Counted from the first letter of the stretch, positions 16,136-25,782 are shown. The stretch: 64,000 nt of DNA from Bacteroidales bacterium (GCA_016709025.1 JADJEQ010000024.1:1-64000), one strand, 5' to 3'. Program-made: numbers and translations. Notes: generated from the letters alone by a model not told the origin.

Positions 16136-19036
16136 ATGAAAAGGCACATTACCCGGATTTCTGTCATGTTATTTTTACTGACCATATTCACCGAAAAAAT
16201 TACAGCGCAGGAGCCTGATCGATCGCCTGCAGACTGGGCCATTGTTGCATCTTATACCATCCCCGGCAAAGCCTCCGGACTGGCATGGGACGGAACATAT
16301 ATTTACTTTGGTATCTATGGTGTAAATGGAAGCAACATACACAAATTCAATCCGGCCGATGGCAGCACTGTCCTGCAGTGCACAGGGTCGTTCGACGATG
16401 CATACGGACTCACATGGAAAGCCCCTGACCTGGTTACAATAAATCAGCCGTCATCTTCATCGCAACCATCCAATGCACTGGAGTTTAATATGTCGGGAAG
16501 CACTGTGTCGACCCTGCCGCTTCCCGACCATTATATGTCGGGCATCGCCTGGGATAACGGCACCTGGTGGGTTTGTACCTATTATCCCGATAACGGAAAA
16601 GTATACAACCTCAGTGCAACCGGCGCGGTTTTATCACAATTTGTTCCTCCTTCAAACCAGCCATGGGATATCTGCAAACAGGGAAACGATCTCTGGATAG
16701 CCGATTATTATGCGCATATGCTTTACAAGGTCACTGCCACGGGCACCCTGATCGAGAGCCATGCCTCAGCCGGCATAAATCCTTCAGGAATCGTATACGA
16801 TGGCACTTATCTGTGGTATTGCGATGGTGCATTGGGGGCCAGCAGTACATTGTACAAAGTTGACCTTACAGGTTCAGGAACACCGGTGATAACAGTTCCG
16901 GTAACTTCGCACAATTACGGGGTAGTGGCCATTGGCCAATCCACTACCTGGAACTGCACAGTTCAAAATACGGGTACTGCCAATCTGAGCATTACAGATA
17001 TCGAAATACCGGCCGGACAACCTGTAAGCACCACATTTTCTGTTCCACAAACCATAACTCCCGGCAATAGCCTGGTTGTTCCCCTGACTTATGCACCCGT
17101 TGATCCTGTTGTCCTGAATACACAAGTGATCATTCACTCCACCGATCCGATTCATTCTGAAGTAGCTGTAACCCTGACAGGGAACGGGGTTTACCAGGGC
17201 CCGCATATTCTGCTCACCCAATCCGCTTATGATTACGGGCTGAGAAGGGCAGGAGCCTATTCACAGTGGTTTCTTCCTGTTACCAACAATGGGAACCAGA
17301 ATGTTGTTATCAGCAACCTTTCCATAAATGACGAACATTTTTTCGTGGATGAAGCTGTCAACCTGCCAATAACCATAACTTCCCTGTCCACGGTAAATGT
17401 TCCTGTCTGGTTTCATCCAACAGGTGGAGCAGATTATTCCGGTGTGCTTTCTATTGCATCCAATGCCGTGGGGCAGGAAACATTGTTTGTTGATCTGAAT
17501 GGCTCAGGAGAAGATACTCTTTATCCTGTCGGGACTCCTCTATGGTCGTACGATATAACCGGAGGATTTGATAACAGTCCGAAGTCGATTGTTCCGGTTG
17601 AGGATATCACCGGAGATGGGATTATGGAGGTAGTCGTGGGTTCTGAGGATAATGCTGTTCGATGCTTCAATGGCAATGCGTCTGTCACGGGAGATGTATT
17701 GTGGGAATACCCGATCAGCTCTGGTTCGGTATATCAACAAAATTGCATTTCCACAATCAGCGATATCAATGGCGATGGTTTCGGGGATGTGATCATCGGG
17801 ACTGGCGGAGGCGACGAATCCATCATCGCATTATCAGGAAAAACAGGTCAGCAGCTCTGGAAACACGATACCCACGAATATGGGGACGGGGGCTGGGTAT
17901 ATCAGGTTGACAGCCGGTTTGACTACAATTCTGACGGGTTCACGGATGTACTCGCTGCAACGGGCGACGATGGCAACGATACCGGCCCTCTGCGTGTTTA
18001 TTGTTTGAACGGAATGACCGGTAATTCAATCTGGGAACGACCGACAGGCGGGGCCGTATTTTCTGTGATCGGAGTGGAGGACTTTACCGGTGATTCCCAG
18101 CCCGATGTCGTTGCGGGTACCACCAATCTGGCCGAAACTGCCGGAAGAGTGGTCGGGATTGATGGTTCCGACGGCTCCGTTGAATGGACCTACAATACCA
18201 CCGGAAGCTCGGTTTGGGGCCTGATGCAACTGGATGACATTACCGGCGACGGTAAGCCGGATATTGCAGCAGGTGATTTCGGCGGGAAAATCGTATTTCT
18301 GAATGCCGCTACCGGGAGTAAGATTCATGATCTGAACCTGGGGTCCGTGTTGATCCTCAGGCTGGTTGATATAGGTGATGCCAATAAAAACGGATTTCGT
18401 GACCTGCTGATTGCACACAGCGGAACCAATGGTTTGGTGATAGATGGGAATACCTGTACCTACATTTGGACACAACCGCTTTCCGATAAATCATGGTGCG
18501 TGGCCAACATCGGAGATATTACCTGGGATGGCACCAGCGATGCCATTATTGGAACACTTTACCAGGACAATCAGGCTTATTTTCTCGATGGAACCGACGG
18601 GGCAATCCTGACCACATACCCGTCGGATGCCCCGGTGGATGCCATTGGTGCCATGCCGGATATTGTTGGTGATAATTCAATGGAAATGCTGTTCGGTGAC
18701 CGAAACGGAATACTTACTTGCTTATCAGGAGGTTACGACAGTACCACCATAGCTGTAAGCTATTTTCCTTCTGAACCTTTTGAAATTTTGATTTTCCCCA
18801 ATCCCAACAATGGTTCGTTCCGGATAAGGATGATAAGCCAGGAATTGATGGATGCGAGTTTCCGTGTAACAGATATTCAAGGCAGAACAGTTCAGGAATT
18901 GCCTGATATGCGTTTTGACGCGGGGATCAACACCGTTGAACTCAATTTGATGGATGGCCTGAAGCCCGGATTATACTTTTTGGAAGCGAAGACACACAAC
19001 GGCAATTTCAGAGAAAAGCTGATTTTGAAGAGATAG
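16136..19036 (+). CDS. T9SS-secreted protein with HYDIN/ASPM-type Ig and FG-GAP/PQQ repeats
   Basis: 966 residues. Signal peptide 1-24 ('MLFLLTIFTEKITAQ'). Residues ~30-255 form an SMP-30/NHL-like propeller with repeated 'GIAWDNGTWW' / 'GIVYDGTYLWY' blades. Residues ~260-460 are two ASPM-SPD2-Hydin (choice-of-anchor D) Ig-like domains with 'HNYGVVAIGQSTTWNCTVQN' and 'YDYGLRRAGAYSQWFLPV'. Residues ~470-870 are an FG-GAP/PQQ-type propeller with many D-x-N/T-G-D calcium-type loops (DITGDGIMEV, DINGDGFGDV, DFTGDSQPDV, DITGDGKPDI). The last ~85 residues are a T9SS type A CTD ('IFPNPNNGSFRIRM' ... 'KLILKR'). Likely a cell-surface adhesive or substrate-binding protein. Confidence 0.85.
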   Translation: MKRHITRISVMLFLLTIFTEKITAQEPDRSPADWAIVASYTIPGKASGLAWDGTYIYFGIYGVNGSNIHKFNPADGSTVLQCTGSFDDAYGLTWKAPDLVTINQPSSSSQPSNALEFNMSGSTVSTLPLPDHYMSGIAWDNGTWWVCTYYPDNGKVYNLSATGAVLSQFVPPSNQPWDICKQGNDLWIADYYAHMLYKVTATGTLIESHASAGINPSGIVYDGTYLWYCDGALGASSTLYKVDLTGSGTPVITVPVTSHNYGVVAIGQSTTWNCTVQNTGTANLSITDIEIPAGQPVSTTFSVPQTITPGNSLVVPLTYAPVDPVVLNTQVIIHSTDPIHSEVAVTLTGNGVYQGPHILLTQSAYDYGLRRAGAYSQWFLPVTNNGNQNVVISNLSINDEHFFVDEAVNLPITITSLSTVNVPVWFHPTGGADYSGVLSIASNAVGQETLFVDLNGSGEDTLYPVGTPLWSYDITGGFDNSPKSIVPVEDITGDGIMEVVVGSEDNAVRCFNGNASVTGDVLWEYPISSGSVYQQNCISTISDINGDGFGDVIIGTGGGDESIIALSGKTGQQLWKHDTHEYGDGGWVYQVDSRFDYNSDGFTDVLAATGDDGNDTGPLRVYCLNGMTGNSIWERPTGGAVFSVIGVEDFTGDSQPDVVAGTTNLAETAGRVVGIDGSDGSVEWTYNTTGSSVWGLMQLDDITGDGKPDIAAGDFGGKIVFLNAATGSKIHDLNLGSVLILRLVDIGDANKNGFRDLLIAHSGTNGLVIDGNTCTYIWTQPLSDKSWCVANIGDITWDGTSDAIIGTLYQDNQAYFLDGTDGAILTTYPSDAPVDAIGAMPDIVGDNSMEMLFGDRNGILTCLSGGYDSTTIAVSYFPSEPFEILIFPNPNNGSFRIRMISQELMDASFRVTDIQGRTVQELPDMRFDAGINTVELNLMDGLKPGLYFLEAKTHNGNFREKLILKR

Positions 19037-19083
19037 GAAACAGTATCTGGATAAAAAGTTCAATACTGCACGTGCATAATTTA

Positions 19084-19311
19084 TTATAAATGCACGTGTT
19101 TCTTCCTGATACACTCTATGAATCTGTGCAAAAGAACCTTTCTGTTTTTGCCCAGATACCCGATTCCCTCAATTATTCCGGCCACCAGGAGCAGAAAGCA
19201 TCCCACCAGAAGCATGGATGTAAGTCCGTCGTTTGCATATCCCGCGGAAGCGGATACTTTTAAGGAGAAGCCTGCTAACAGGCCTGACCCGCAGATAACT
19301 TTCTTCTTCAT
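19084..19311 (-). CDS. Small membrane protein, unknown
   Basis: 75 residues: signal-like N-terminus (MKKKVICGSGLLAGFSLKVSASAG), one strong transmembrane segment ('SMLLVGCFLLLVAGIIEGIG') and a basic His-containing tail. It is convergent with the T9SS gene, 47 bases away. No recognised family. The general plan (export signal, one helix, basic tail) recalls the 10825-11076 product, without a clear sorting motif. Confidence 0.5.
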   Translation of the reverse strand: MKKKVICGSGLLAGFSLKVSASAGYANDGLTSMLLVGCFLLLVAGIIEGIGYLGKNRKVLLHRFIECIRKKHVHL

Positions 19312-19488
19312 AAGAATTTCGTTAATCAGGGAATAAAGGTAGTGTTTTTAAAATGAAAATCAAAATTTAAGTTGGAACATGATGGCCCCGGTGTGTGATC
19401 TCTTCATAAGCTTAAAAATATACGATTGTACTCATAAGTGATTAAAAATTCTTTGTAAATTGCGGTATCAACCCATAATCTTCAGAAC

Positions 19489-20367
19489 ATGAAAACAAAC
19501 TATTCTAAAATGAAAATCCTTATAATCTTTACGATTATTTCTTTATTTCTTTTTCCGGTAGTTCTTCATGCACAAGTAACTGAAAGGCCGGATACCCTGA
19601 TTATAATGTCGGTGGATTCGGCAAAAGTTGTTCTTACGGATACAGTTATTGTGACGCCTCCCGAACCTGTAAAGCCTGTTGAGGTAGCTCCGGTTGTGGC
19701 TCCGGCTGTTATTCCAACAGAAATGCCAGCTGAAAGCCCCGAAGCAAAGCCCCAGGAAATGAATCAACAGGCAGTTGAAGAAACCCAAAAAACAGAGGAA
19801 GATAAGCCAGCCGGAGAAAAGGATAAAGGGAAAGACAAAAAGGGTAAAAAGAACGAGATTGTATTTTACACGGGTGCGAATTTCACTAAGTTGGCAGCTT
19901 CCGACGCTTATGAAACTGAAAACGGCGTTGGGTACCAATTGGGTGCCTATTATAAACAGGGAAGATTTTTCTACTGGCAGGTTGGCGCCCGCTATGCAAG
20001 TTCAAAAATCGGATACAAGCCGGGCGGCAGTCCGGCAAGTACTGACTTTGGCAGCATTACGGTCAGCGATCTGGATTTCCCACTCTCCCTAGGGCTTAAT
20101 TTTACCTCTTTCATGAACCGGGTTTTGAGTGTTCGAGTGTTTGCCAGTGCCATCCCTTCAGTTACTTTGAATGTGGGTGACAATACCTATGGAATCGACA
20201 AGGATCATGTTGAATCGTTTGTTATGTATGGTCAGGGTGGAATCGGAGTCAATGTGGCATTTGTTGTTCTGGAAGCCGGGTACAATTTTGGTTTTAACGA
20301 ATTGCTGGTTGGCAATTCTGATTCAAAACCAGGGCAGGTATTTGTTAACCTTGGTTTCAGGTTCTGA
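19489..20367 (+). CDS. Outer-membrane beta-barrel protein with Pro/Lys-rich linker
   Basis: 292 residues. Signal peptide (to about residue 28, 'VVLHAQ'), then a ~70-residue linker rich in Pro, Glu and Lys (PVKPVEVAPVVAPAVIP, then KDKGKDKKGKKNE) that probably spans the periplasm or binds peptidoglycan. Residues ~125-292 are a PorT/OmpX-type barrel ('IVFYTGANFTKL', ending 'GQVFVNLGFRF' with a terminal Phe, the BAM signal). An internal Met at 19510 is an alternative start. Function is generic: outer-membrane structure or transport. Confidence 0.75.
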   Translation: MKTNYSKMKILIIFTIISLFLFPVVLHAQVTERPDTLIIMSVDSAKVVLTDTVIVTPPEPVKPVEVAPVVAPAVIPTEMPAESPEAKPQEMNQQAVEETQKTEEDKPAGEKDKGKDKKGKKNEIVFYTGANFTKLAASDAYETENGVGYQLGAYYKQGRFFYWQVGARYASSKIGYKPGGSPASTDFGSITVSDLDFPLSLGLNFTSFMNRVLSVRVFASAIPSVTLNVGDNTYGIDKDHVESFVMYGQGGIGVNVAFVVLEAGYNFGFNELLVGNSDSKPGQVFVNLGFRF

Positions 20368-20698
20368 TTGTGATAGATCTTTCTTGATTCTGCCGGCGGT
20401 TGAGGTATCCGCTGTCTACTTTTTGTTTTCTCTAATTCCGGGATTCGGAATTCCCCTTCAGGCGAGTACCCGGCGGATGCCGGAGTTACAGGGGATGCCG
20501 GGCTGTGCATTCATTAACAAAGTTTTCCAACGATAATAAGTGTAGCCTTTTTACGGCAGGATTCATGGAATCCCTGTCACGTGAAGAGGAAGGCCGGGTT
20601 ATGTGCCATCGGTTAGTATAAAACTTAACAAATTGATAATATTTTATTCATATTCTATTATCCGTAAGCGGCTAAATTTGTGAACTATAGCACTACGG
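20368..20698. other. Intergenic region with a -7 box near its end
   Basis: No gene supported. A TAAATTTG box (20673-20680) matches TAnnTTTG and would start transcription near 20687, giving a ~190-base leader before the phosphoesterase gene, or serving the small ORF at 20699. Confidence 0.4.
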
Positions 20699-20872
20699 AT
20701 GGCAACAACCCCAGGAAATTACAGCAAAAGACGGCTTTACACTTTCAGGAAAAGCTGCAGTTTATTCATTCATGCCGGGTGGTCCTGTTCACTAAGTCTT
20801 TTTACGACTGACATCTTATCAAGGATGGTGATTGCATCCTTCCATAACTTCTACCCTTCCTTAAAGCACTAA
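20699..20872 (+). CDS. Possible 57-residue leader ORF
   Basis: ATG at 20699 opens a 57-codon frame ending TAA 8 bases before the phosphoesterase start, just downstream of a TAnnTTTG box. The product is basic and Ser-rich ('MATTPGNYSKRRLYTFRKSC') with a hydrophobic centre. It has no recognisable homology and no good Shine-Dalgarno. Position argues for it; composition does not settle it. It may be simply a 5' UTR. Confidence 0.25.
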   Translation: MATTPGNYSKRRLYTFRKSCSLFIHAGWSCSLSLFTTDILSRMVIASFHNFYPSLKH

Positions 20873-20880
20873 GCTTCTGA

Positions 20881-21738
20881 ATGAAAAGACAAAAACGGAG
20901 CATTGACATTCTGGTTATTTCAGACATTCACCTCGGGACTTACGGTTGTCATGCGAAAGAACTGCTGCTTTACCTGAGGAGCATTAAACCCGGCATTGTG
21001 GTGCTGAATGGCGACATCATCGACATATGGCAATTCAGCAAATCGTACTGGCCGAAGAGTCATATGAAGGTAATCAGGCAACTGTTCAAATGGGTATCGA
21101 AAGGGGTTAAAACATATTATGTAACCGGTAACCACGATGAAATGCTGAGGCGTTTTGCCGGATTGAAAATGGGCTCGCTCAGCATTGTGAACAAAGTGGT
21201 TCTTGATCTGCCCGGTGGGGCAAAAGCCTGGATATTTCATGGTGATGTTTTCGATATTACCATGCAGCACTCCAGGTGGCTGGCAAAGCTGGGCGCCATA
21301 GGCTACGATACCCTGATCCTGATTAACAGGGTTTTTAATTTTTTCTCGGAAAAGGTATTTCATAAAGGTAAATTGTCCCTGTCTGCAAAAATCAAGGAAA
21401 GTGTAAAAACAGCCGTTGCCTTTATCAACAACTTTGAACTGACCAGCGCTGAGATTGGAATCAGCAATAAATTCGAATATGTAATCTGCGGTCACATACA
21501 CCATCCGGAAATCAGGACCATCTCCACAACGGAAGGCAGTATTGTTTATATGAATTCAGGCGACTGGGTCGAAAACCTTTCGGCGCTTGAATTTAGCAAG
21601 GGTGAATGGAGCCTTTACCGGTTTGATGAACATAACATCGCTGAAATGAATGTTGAACCTGAAGAGGATGACGAAGAAATCAACACGAGCCAGCTGTTCG
21701 ACAATATGTTGCATGAGTTTAATATGATGCGGAAATGA
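20881..21738 (+). CDS. UDP-2,3-diacylglucosamine diphosphatase-like metallophosphoesterase (LpxH family)
   Basis: 285 residues, calcineurin-like phosphoesterase with the full two-metal signature: D15-x-H17 in 'VISDIHLG', GDIID around residue 48, GNHDE near 85, HGDVFD near 125 and GHIHHPE near 205. The family includes LpxH, which cleaves UDP-2,3-diacylglucosamine in lipid A synthesis, and LpxH2-type paralogues of uncertain substrate. Its stop overlaps the start of the next gene (ATGA), so it is coupled to a glycosyltransferase and a glycosidase. This suggests a role in glycolipid or cell-envelope saccharide metabolism, rather than the lipid A step itself. Confidence 0.8.
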   Translation: MKRQKRSIDILVISDIHLGTYGCHAKELLLYLRSIKPGIVVLNGDIIDIWQFSKSYWPKSHMKVIRQLFKWVSKGVKTYYVTGNHDEMLRRFAGLKMGSLSIVNKVVLDLPGGAKAWIFHGDVFDITMQHSRWLAKLGAIGYDTLILINRVFNFFSEKVFHKGKLSLSAKIKESVKTAVAFINNFELTSAEIGISNKFEYVICGHIHHPEIRTISTTEGSIVYMNSGDWVENLSALEFSKGEWSLYRFDEHNIAEMNVEPEEDDEEINTSQLFDNMLHEFNMMRK

Positions 21739-22814
21739 AAATATTATACGCGATACAGGGAACAGGAAACGGGCACATCAGCCGGGCGAGGGACATAGTT
21801 CCCGTGCTTAAGAAAAATCATGAGGTTGATTTGCTGATAAGCGGGACGCAGGCCGAAGTTGAATTTCCTTTCCCGGTAAAATACAGTTTCAAAGGCCTGG
21901 GGTTTATTTTTGGCGTCCATGGCGGAATTGACCTTGTGGAAACTTATAAAAAGAATTATATCGGGGTCCTATTGTCGGAGATCAACAGCCTGCCGGTTCA
22001 GGATTACGACCTGGTGATCAATGATTTTGAACCTGTTTCGGCCTGGGCCTGTTACCTTAAAAATGTGAAGTGCATCTCCATCAGCCATCAGGCGGCCGTG
22101 CTTAACAAAAAATCCCCGCAGCCGAAGGACGTAGATATGATCGGGAAGGCGATTCTTAAAAACTATGCACCTTCGGATGCAAAATACGGGTTTCATTTCA
22201 GGGCTTACGATCAGCATATTTTCACCCCGGTCATCAGATCTCAGGTGCGCGAACAGCCGGTTGAAAATAAGGGGCATTACACTGTTTACCTGCCTTCGTA
22301 CGACGATCATCGGATTTTAAAGATGTTGAAGTTGTGCGGCGATGTCCGCTGGCAGGTGTTTTCAAAACACAACAGGCATACCATCGATGCCGGCAATATT
22401 GTCATTCAGCCAATCAGCAATGAAGCTTTTATACAAAGTATGGCTTCGGCAGAAGGCGTAATCTGTGGTGCAGGGTTTGAAGCTCCGGCAGAAGCTCTTT
22501 TCATGAAGAAGAAGCTATTGGTAATCCCTATGAAAGGCCAGTATGAGCAGCAATGTAATGCCGCGGCTCTCAAAGAAATGGGTGTTCCGGTGATCAGGAG
22601 TTTTAAACCTGTTTATGCCGGTAAAATCATAGAATGGATTGAAAAAGGCAAAGTTGTTGAGGTTGATTATCCCGATATCACCGAAGTAATTATCAATCAG
22701 ATCATCGGCTGGCACTCCGAAACAGCGGAACCCAAAACCCTTTTGGAAGAAAAAGAATACACGGTTAAAAAATTCAGGAACCTGCTTCTCAGAAAAATCG
22801 TGGCACAGTTTTAA
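21735..22814 (+). CDS. Glycosyltransferase, GT-B fold (MurG/GT28-like)
   Basis: 359 residues. The N-terminus has the Gly-rich loop of GT-B enzymes, 'ILYAIQGTGNGHISRA', followed by 'VLLISGTQ'-type strands. The C-terminal half has the nucleotide-sugar region 'SAEGVICGAGFEAPAEALFM', with the conserved G-x-E-x-P-x-E, and 'KGQYEQQCNAAALKEMGV'. Bacteroidota annotate this family as 'glycosyltransferase family protein'; donor and acceptor are unknown. It overlaps the LpxH-like gene by 4 bases and precedes the GH1 gene by 2, so all three are one operon. Confidence 0.8.
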   Translation: MKILYAIQGTGNGHISRARDIVPVLKKNHEVDLLISGTQAEVEFPFPVKYSFKGLGFIFGVHGGIDLVETYKKNYIGVLLSEINSLPVQDYDLVINDFEPVSAWACYLKNVKCISISHQAAVLNKKSPQPKDVDMIGKAILKNYAPSDAKYGFHFRAYDQHIFTPVIRSQVREQPVENKGHYTVYLPSYDDHRILKMLKLCGDVRWQVFSKHNRHTIDAGNIVIQPISNEAFIQSMASAEGVICGAGFEAPAEALFMKKKLLVIPMKGQYEQQCNAAALKEMGVPVIRSFKPVYAGKIIEWIEKGKVVEVDYPDITEVIINQIIGWHSETAEPKTLLEEKEYTVKKFRNLLLRKIVAQF

Positions 22815-22816
22815 GC

Positions 22817-24163
22817 ATGGATTTTACGAAAGGTGATTTCGGGGCCGGTTTTACGTGGGGGGTTGCCTCTTCTTCCTATCAGACAGAAGGCGCCCACGAC
22901 GCGGATGGGAAAGGGAAGTCCGTTTGGGATGTTTTTGGAGATACCCGGGGCAAAATTCATGAAAATCAGAAGGGTAATGTTGCCTGTGATTTTTATAACC
23001 GCTATCCCGACGATCTGAAGTTAATGGCCCGGATGAAAATTCCCGCTTTCCGCTTCTCCCTGTCGTGGAGCAGGATACTTCCGCAGGGAATCAAAACTGT
23101 AAACCCGGCCGGAATAGAATATTATCACCGCCTGATCGACCATTGCCTGGCGCTGGGCATCGAACCCTGGATTACACTCTATCACTGGGATCTGCCCTGG
23201 GAGCTTGAGAAAAAAGGAGGCTGGACAAACCGGGATATCATCGGCTGGTTTGGCGATTATGTGGAACTCTGCATCCGGCATTTTGGCAGCAAAGTCAAAC
23301 ACTGGATGATCCTGAATGAACCCATGGTCTATACCGGTACAGGCTACTTCCTTGGTCTGCATGCACCGGGTCGCCGGGGATTGAACAGTTTTCTTGCTGC
23401 CATTCACCATGCCGCGATGTGCCAGGCCGAAGGCGGAAGAATCGTTCGATCACTTTTACCGGAGGCCAAAGTCGGGACAACCTTTTCCTGTTCGCTGGTT
23501 GAGCCATACAAGAATCATATTGCTGATTCACAGGCTGCCCTAAGGGTGGATGCCCTGCTGAACAGGTTGTTTGTGGAACCATTGGCCGGGCTTGGCTATC
23601 CCGTTCAGGACCTGAAATTTCTGAGAAGACTGGAAACTTATATAAAAGATGGTGACGAAGGAAAACTCGCGTTCAACATGGATTTTATCGGGGTGCAAAA
23701 CTACACGAGAGAAATAGTTACCCGGTCACGCTTTATCCCGTTTATGTGGGCCAAAGTTATCCGGGCCGGCAAACGCAACGTAGAAACTACCGATATGAAA
23801 TGGGAAGTTTATCCGGAAGGCATTTACCATATGCTTCATAAGTTCAGTAAATATGAAAATTTCAAAGAGCTTATCGTAACCGAAAACGGCGCTGCATTCC
23901 CCGATACTATAGTAAATGGGAGGATACATGATGAAAAGAGAAAAGCCTTCCTTGAATCGGCCATCGGTCAGGTGCTAAAAGCAAAACAGGAGGGGGTAAG
24001 GGTAAACGGCTACTTTATCTGGAGCTTCACCGATAATTTTGAATGGGCCGAAGGGTATAAGCCGCGATTTGGTTTGGTTTACATTGATTACAAAACCCAG
24101 CAGCGCATTATCAAAGATTCGGGGGATTGGTTTAGCAGGTTTTTGGGGAATGATTGCATTTAA
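22817..24163 (+). CDS. Glycoside hydrolase family 1 (beta-glucosidase-like)
   Basis: 448 residues, complete GH1 TIM barrel of normal length. It has the N-terminal signature 'FTWGVASSSYQTEGA', the acid/base Glu in ILNEPM (E168), the nucleophile in VTENG (E356), and the C-terminal 'WSFTDNFEWAEGY' that shapes the sugar subsite. No signal peptide, so it acts in the cytoplasm on beta-glucosides or related substrates. It is the third gene of an LpxH-like / glycosyltransferase / GH1 operon, an unusual pairing for a simple cellobiase. It may trim a glycolipid headgroup made by the upstream transferase (inference). Confidence 0.9.
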   Translation: MDFTKGDFGAGFTWGVASSSYQTEGAHDADGKGKSVWDVFGDTRGKIHENQKGNVACDFYNRYPDDLKLMARMKIPAFRFSLSWSRILPQGIKTVNPAGIEYYHRLIDHCLALGIEPWITLYHWDLPWELEKKGGWTNRDIIGWFGDYVELCIRHFGSKVKHWMILNEPMVYTGTGYFLGLHAPGRRGLNSFLAAIHHAAMCQAEGGRIVRSLLPEAKVGTTFSCSLVEPYKNHIADSQAALRVDALLNRLFVEPLAGLGYPVQDLKFLRRLETYIKDGDEGKLAFNMDFIGVQNYTREIVTRSRFIPFMWAKVIRAGKRNVETTDMKWEVYPEGIYHMLHKFSKYENFKELIVTENGAAFPDTIVNGRIHDEKRKAFLESAIGQVLKAKQEGVRVNGYFIWSFTDNFEWAEGYKPRFGLVYIDYKTQQRIIKDSGDWFSRFLGNDCI

Positions 24164-24168
24164 GGCAG

Positions 24169-24299
24169 AAGTCACAGACTTGCGCCAGCTGAATGAAAGT
24201 GGGATAAGGCGCGCGCGATCATATAACGCAATCAAGGCTGTATAAAACGTGTGAAAGTATGGAATGAGGGTTCAAAGGCACAAGTCACAGACTTGCGCC
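24169..24299. repeat. 18-bp direct repeat in the GH1-sdaA intergenic region
   Basis: AAGTCACAGACTTGCGCC occurs at 24169-24186 and 24282-24299, and a partial inverted copy (GCAAGTCTG) lies at 24341-24349. The core GTCACAGAC also appears inside MITE copy 2 (15964-15972). It probably belongs to a dispersed Bacteroidota intergenic repeat. No gene is seen in 24164-24534. Confidence 0.6.
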
Positions 24300-24370
24300 G
24301 GCAGGGCTCAGCAATTCAATGAAAGCGAGAAAAGACGCACGCAAGTCTGCGATTGAAGAATAACTTCTTA

Positions 24371-24397
24371 CCCGCCTAAAAAGGGCGGGCAGGCTTT
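24371..24397 (+). terminator. Terminator-like hairpin after the GH1 operon
   Basis: CCCGCC / GGCGGG stem (24371-24376, 24384-24389) with an A-rich loop, followed by CAGGCTTTTTA. It is about 210 bases after the GH1 stop. Confidence 0.45.
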
Positions 24398-24486
24398 TTA
24401 CTTTAGACTTTGAGCCCGATTTCACTGCGTTGCGTGGGGTAAACTTTGAGCTTGGAACTTTGAGCTTTGAGCTTTTCTTTATTGAT

Positions 24487-24494
24487 TACTTTTG
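24487..24494 (+). promoter_or_regulatory. sdaA promoter, -7 box
   Basis: TACTTTTG fits TAnnTTTG, with a TTTG about 19-21 bases upstream in the repeated 'CTTTGAGC' tract. The ATG at 24535 is 40 bases downstream. This argues against the upstream extension of the frame to 24430. Confidence 0.55.
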
Positions 24495-24534
24495 CATTGA
24501 GCCATTAAGTTCAGACTCTACAAACACGGTTTTT

Positions 24535-25728
24535 ATGGAATCCATCCGCAAAATATACAAGACCGGACTCGGCCCTTCGAGCAGTCACACGATGGGGCCG
24601 CGGTTCGCCGCTGAAAAATTCAGGAAAAAGAATGGTGCAGCTACAGTCATCAGGATTACCCTGTACGGAAGTCTGGCTGCCACCGGAAAAGGACACCTGA
24701 CCGATAAAGTTCTCAGGGAATCTTTCCCGGAGGATAAGGTAAAAATCATCTGGGAAAAAGATACGGTGCTACCCCAGCATCCCAATGGGATGAAATTCGA
24801 GGCGCTTGACGACAACGGCACACTGCTGGATGACTGGACCGTGTTCAGCGTTGGCGGCGGGGATATTGAAGATGATGAAATAAAATCGAACAAGGTCATC
24901 GTGTATCCACATACCAAAATGAACGACATTCTTCACTGGTGCCGGCAGAATGGCCGCACTCTCTGGGAGTATGTTGAAATACATGAAGGGGAGGAGATCT
25001 GGGACTTCCTGGCCGATGTCTGGCACACAATGAAGGAATCCATTACACGTGGACTGGAGAATGAAGGCGTTTTACCCGGCGTTTTACACCTTCCGCGAAA
25101 AGCTTCTTCCTATTTTATCAAGGCGAAAAGCTCTGCAGGGACATTGCAAAAAAGAGCGCTGGTTTTTGCCTATGCCCTGGCTGTTTCTGAGGAGAATGCC
25201 GGAGGCGGTACCATTGTTACAGCGCCAACCTGCGGCTCTTGCGGGGTAGTACCGGCTGTATTGTATCATGTTCAGAACACCTACTCATTTTCAGATTTAA
25301 AAATACTCAGGGCGCTTGCAACTGCCGCGTTGATCGGTAACCTGGTGAAAAAGAATGCTTCCATTTCAGGCGCAGAGGTAGGTTGCCAGGGTGAAGTCGG
25401 GACTGCATGCTCAATGGCAGCCGGGGCTGCTGCCCAGCTTTTTGGAGGCACACCTGCACAGGTTGAATATGCCGCGGAGATGGGGTTGGAGCATCACCTG
25501 GGGTTAACCTGTGATCCTGTTGCCGGACTGGTACAAATTCCATGCATCGAGCGCAATGCCATTGGCGCCGGCCGGGCCATGGATGCCAGCGCCTATGCCG
25601 TGCTGTCAGACGGGCAACACCGGGTAAGTTTTGATAAAACCTGCCTAGCGATGAAAGAAACCGGTCACGATCTGCCGGATATATACAAGGAAACCTCCGA
25701 AGGTGGTCTGGCTCTTTTGATTAAATAG
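24535..25728 (+). CDS. sdaA: L-serine ammonia-lyase, iron-sulfur type, single chain
   Basis: 397 residues from ATG 24535. It converts L-serine to pyruvate and ammonia in the cytoplasm. The N-terminal beta domain begins with the family signature 'IYKTGLGPSSSHTMGPRFAA'. The C-terminal alpha domain has 'APTCGSCGVVPA', 'GAEVGCQGEVGTACSM' and 'CDPVAGLVQIPC', supplying the [4Fe-4S] cysteines. The length matches the fused, one-protein bacterial type. The enzyme is oxygen-sensitive in known members, consistent with an anaerobic host. It is monocistronic, with its own promoter and a shared terminator at 25783-25809. Confidence 0.92.
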   Translation: MESIRKIYKTGLGPSSSHTMGPRFAAEKFRKKNGAATVIRITLYGSLAATGKGHLTDKVLRESFPEDKVKIIWEKDTVLPQHPNGMKFEALDDNGTLLDDWTVFSVGGGDIEDDEIKSNKVIVYPHTKMNDILHWCRQNGRTLWEYVEIHEGEEIWDFLADVWHTMKESITRGLENEGVLPGVLHLPRKASSYFIKAKSSAGTLQKRALVFAYALAVSEENAGGGTIVTAPTCGSCGVVPAVLYHVQNTYSFSDLKILRALATAALIGNLVKKNASISGAEVGCQGEVGTACSMAAGAAAQLFGGTPAQVEYAAEMGLEHHLGLTCDPVAGLVQIPCIERNAIGAGRAMDASAYAVLSDGQHRVSFDKTCLAMKETGHDLPDIYKETSEGGLALLIK

Positions 25729-25782
25729 GAAAGCAGATGGATTATTCTGCTTTTGAAAAGCAATTGGTAGCCCGGTAAATAC

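Noticed and set aside
24169..24299. CRISPR array
   Set aside because: Only two 18-bp copies, one spacer-like interval of 95 bp, no cas genes.
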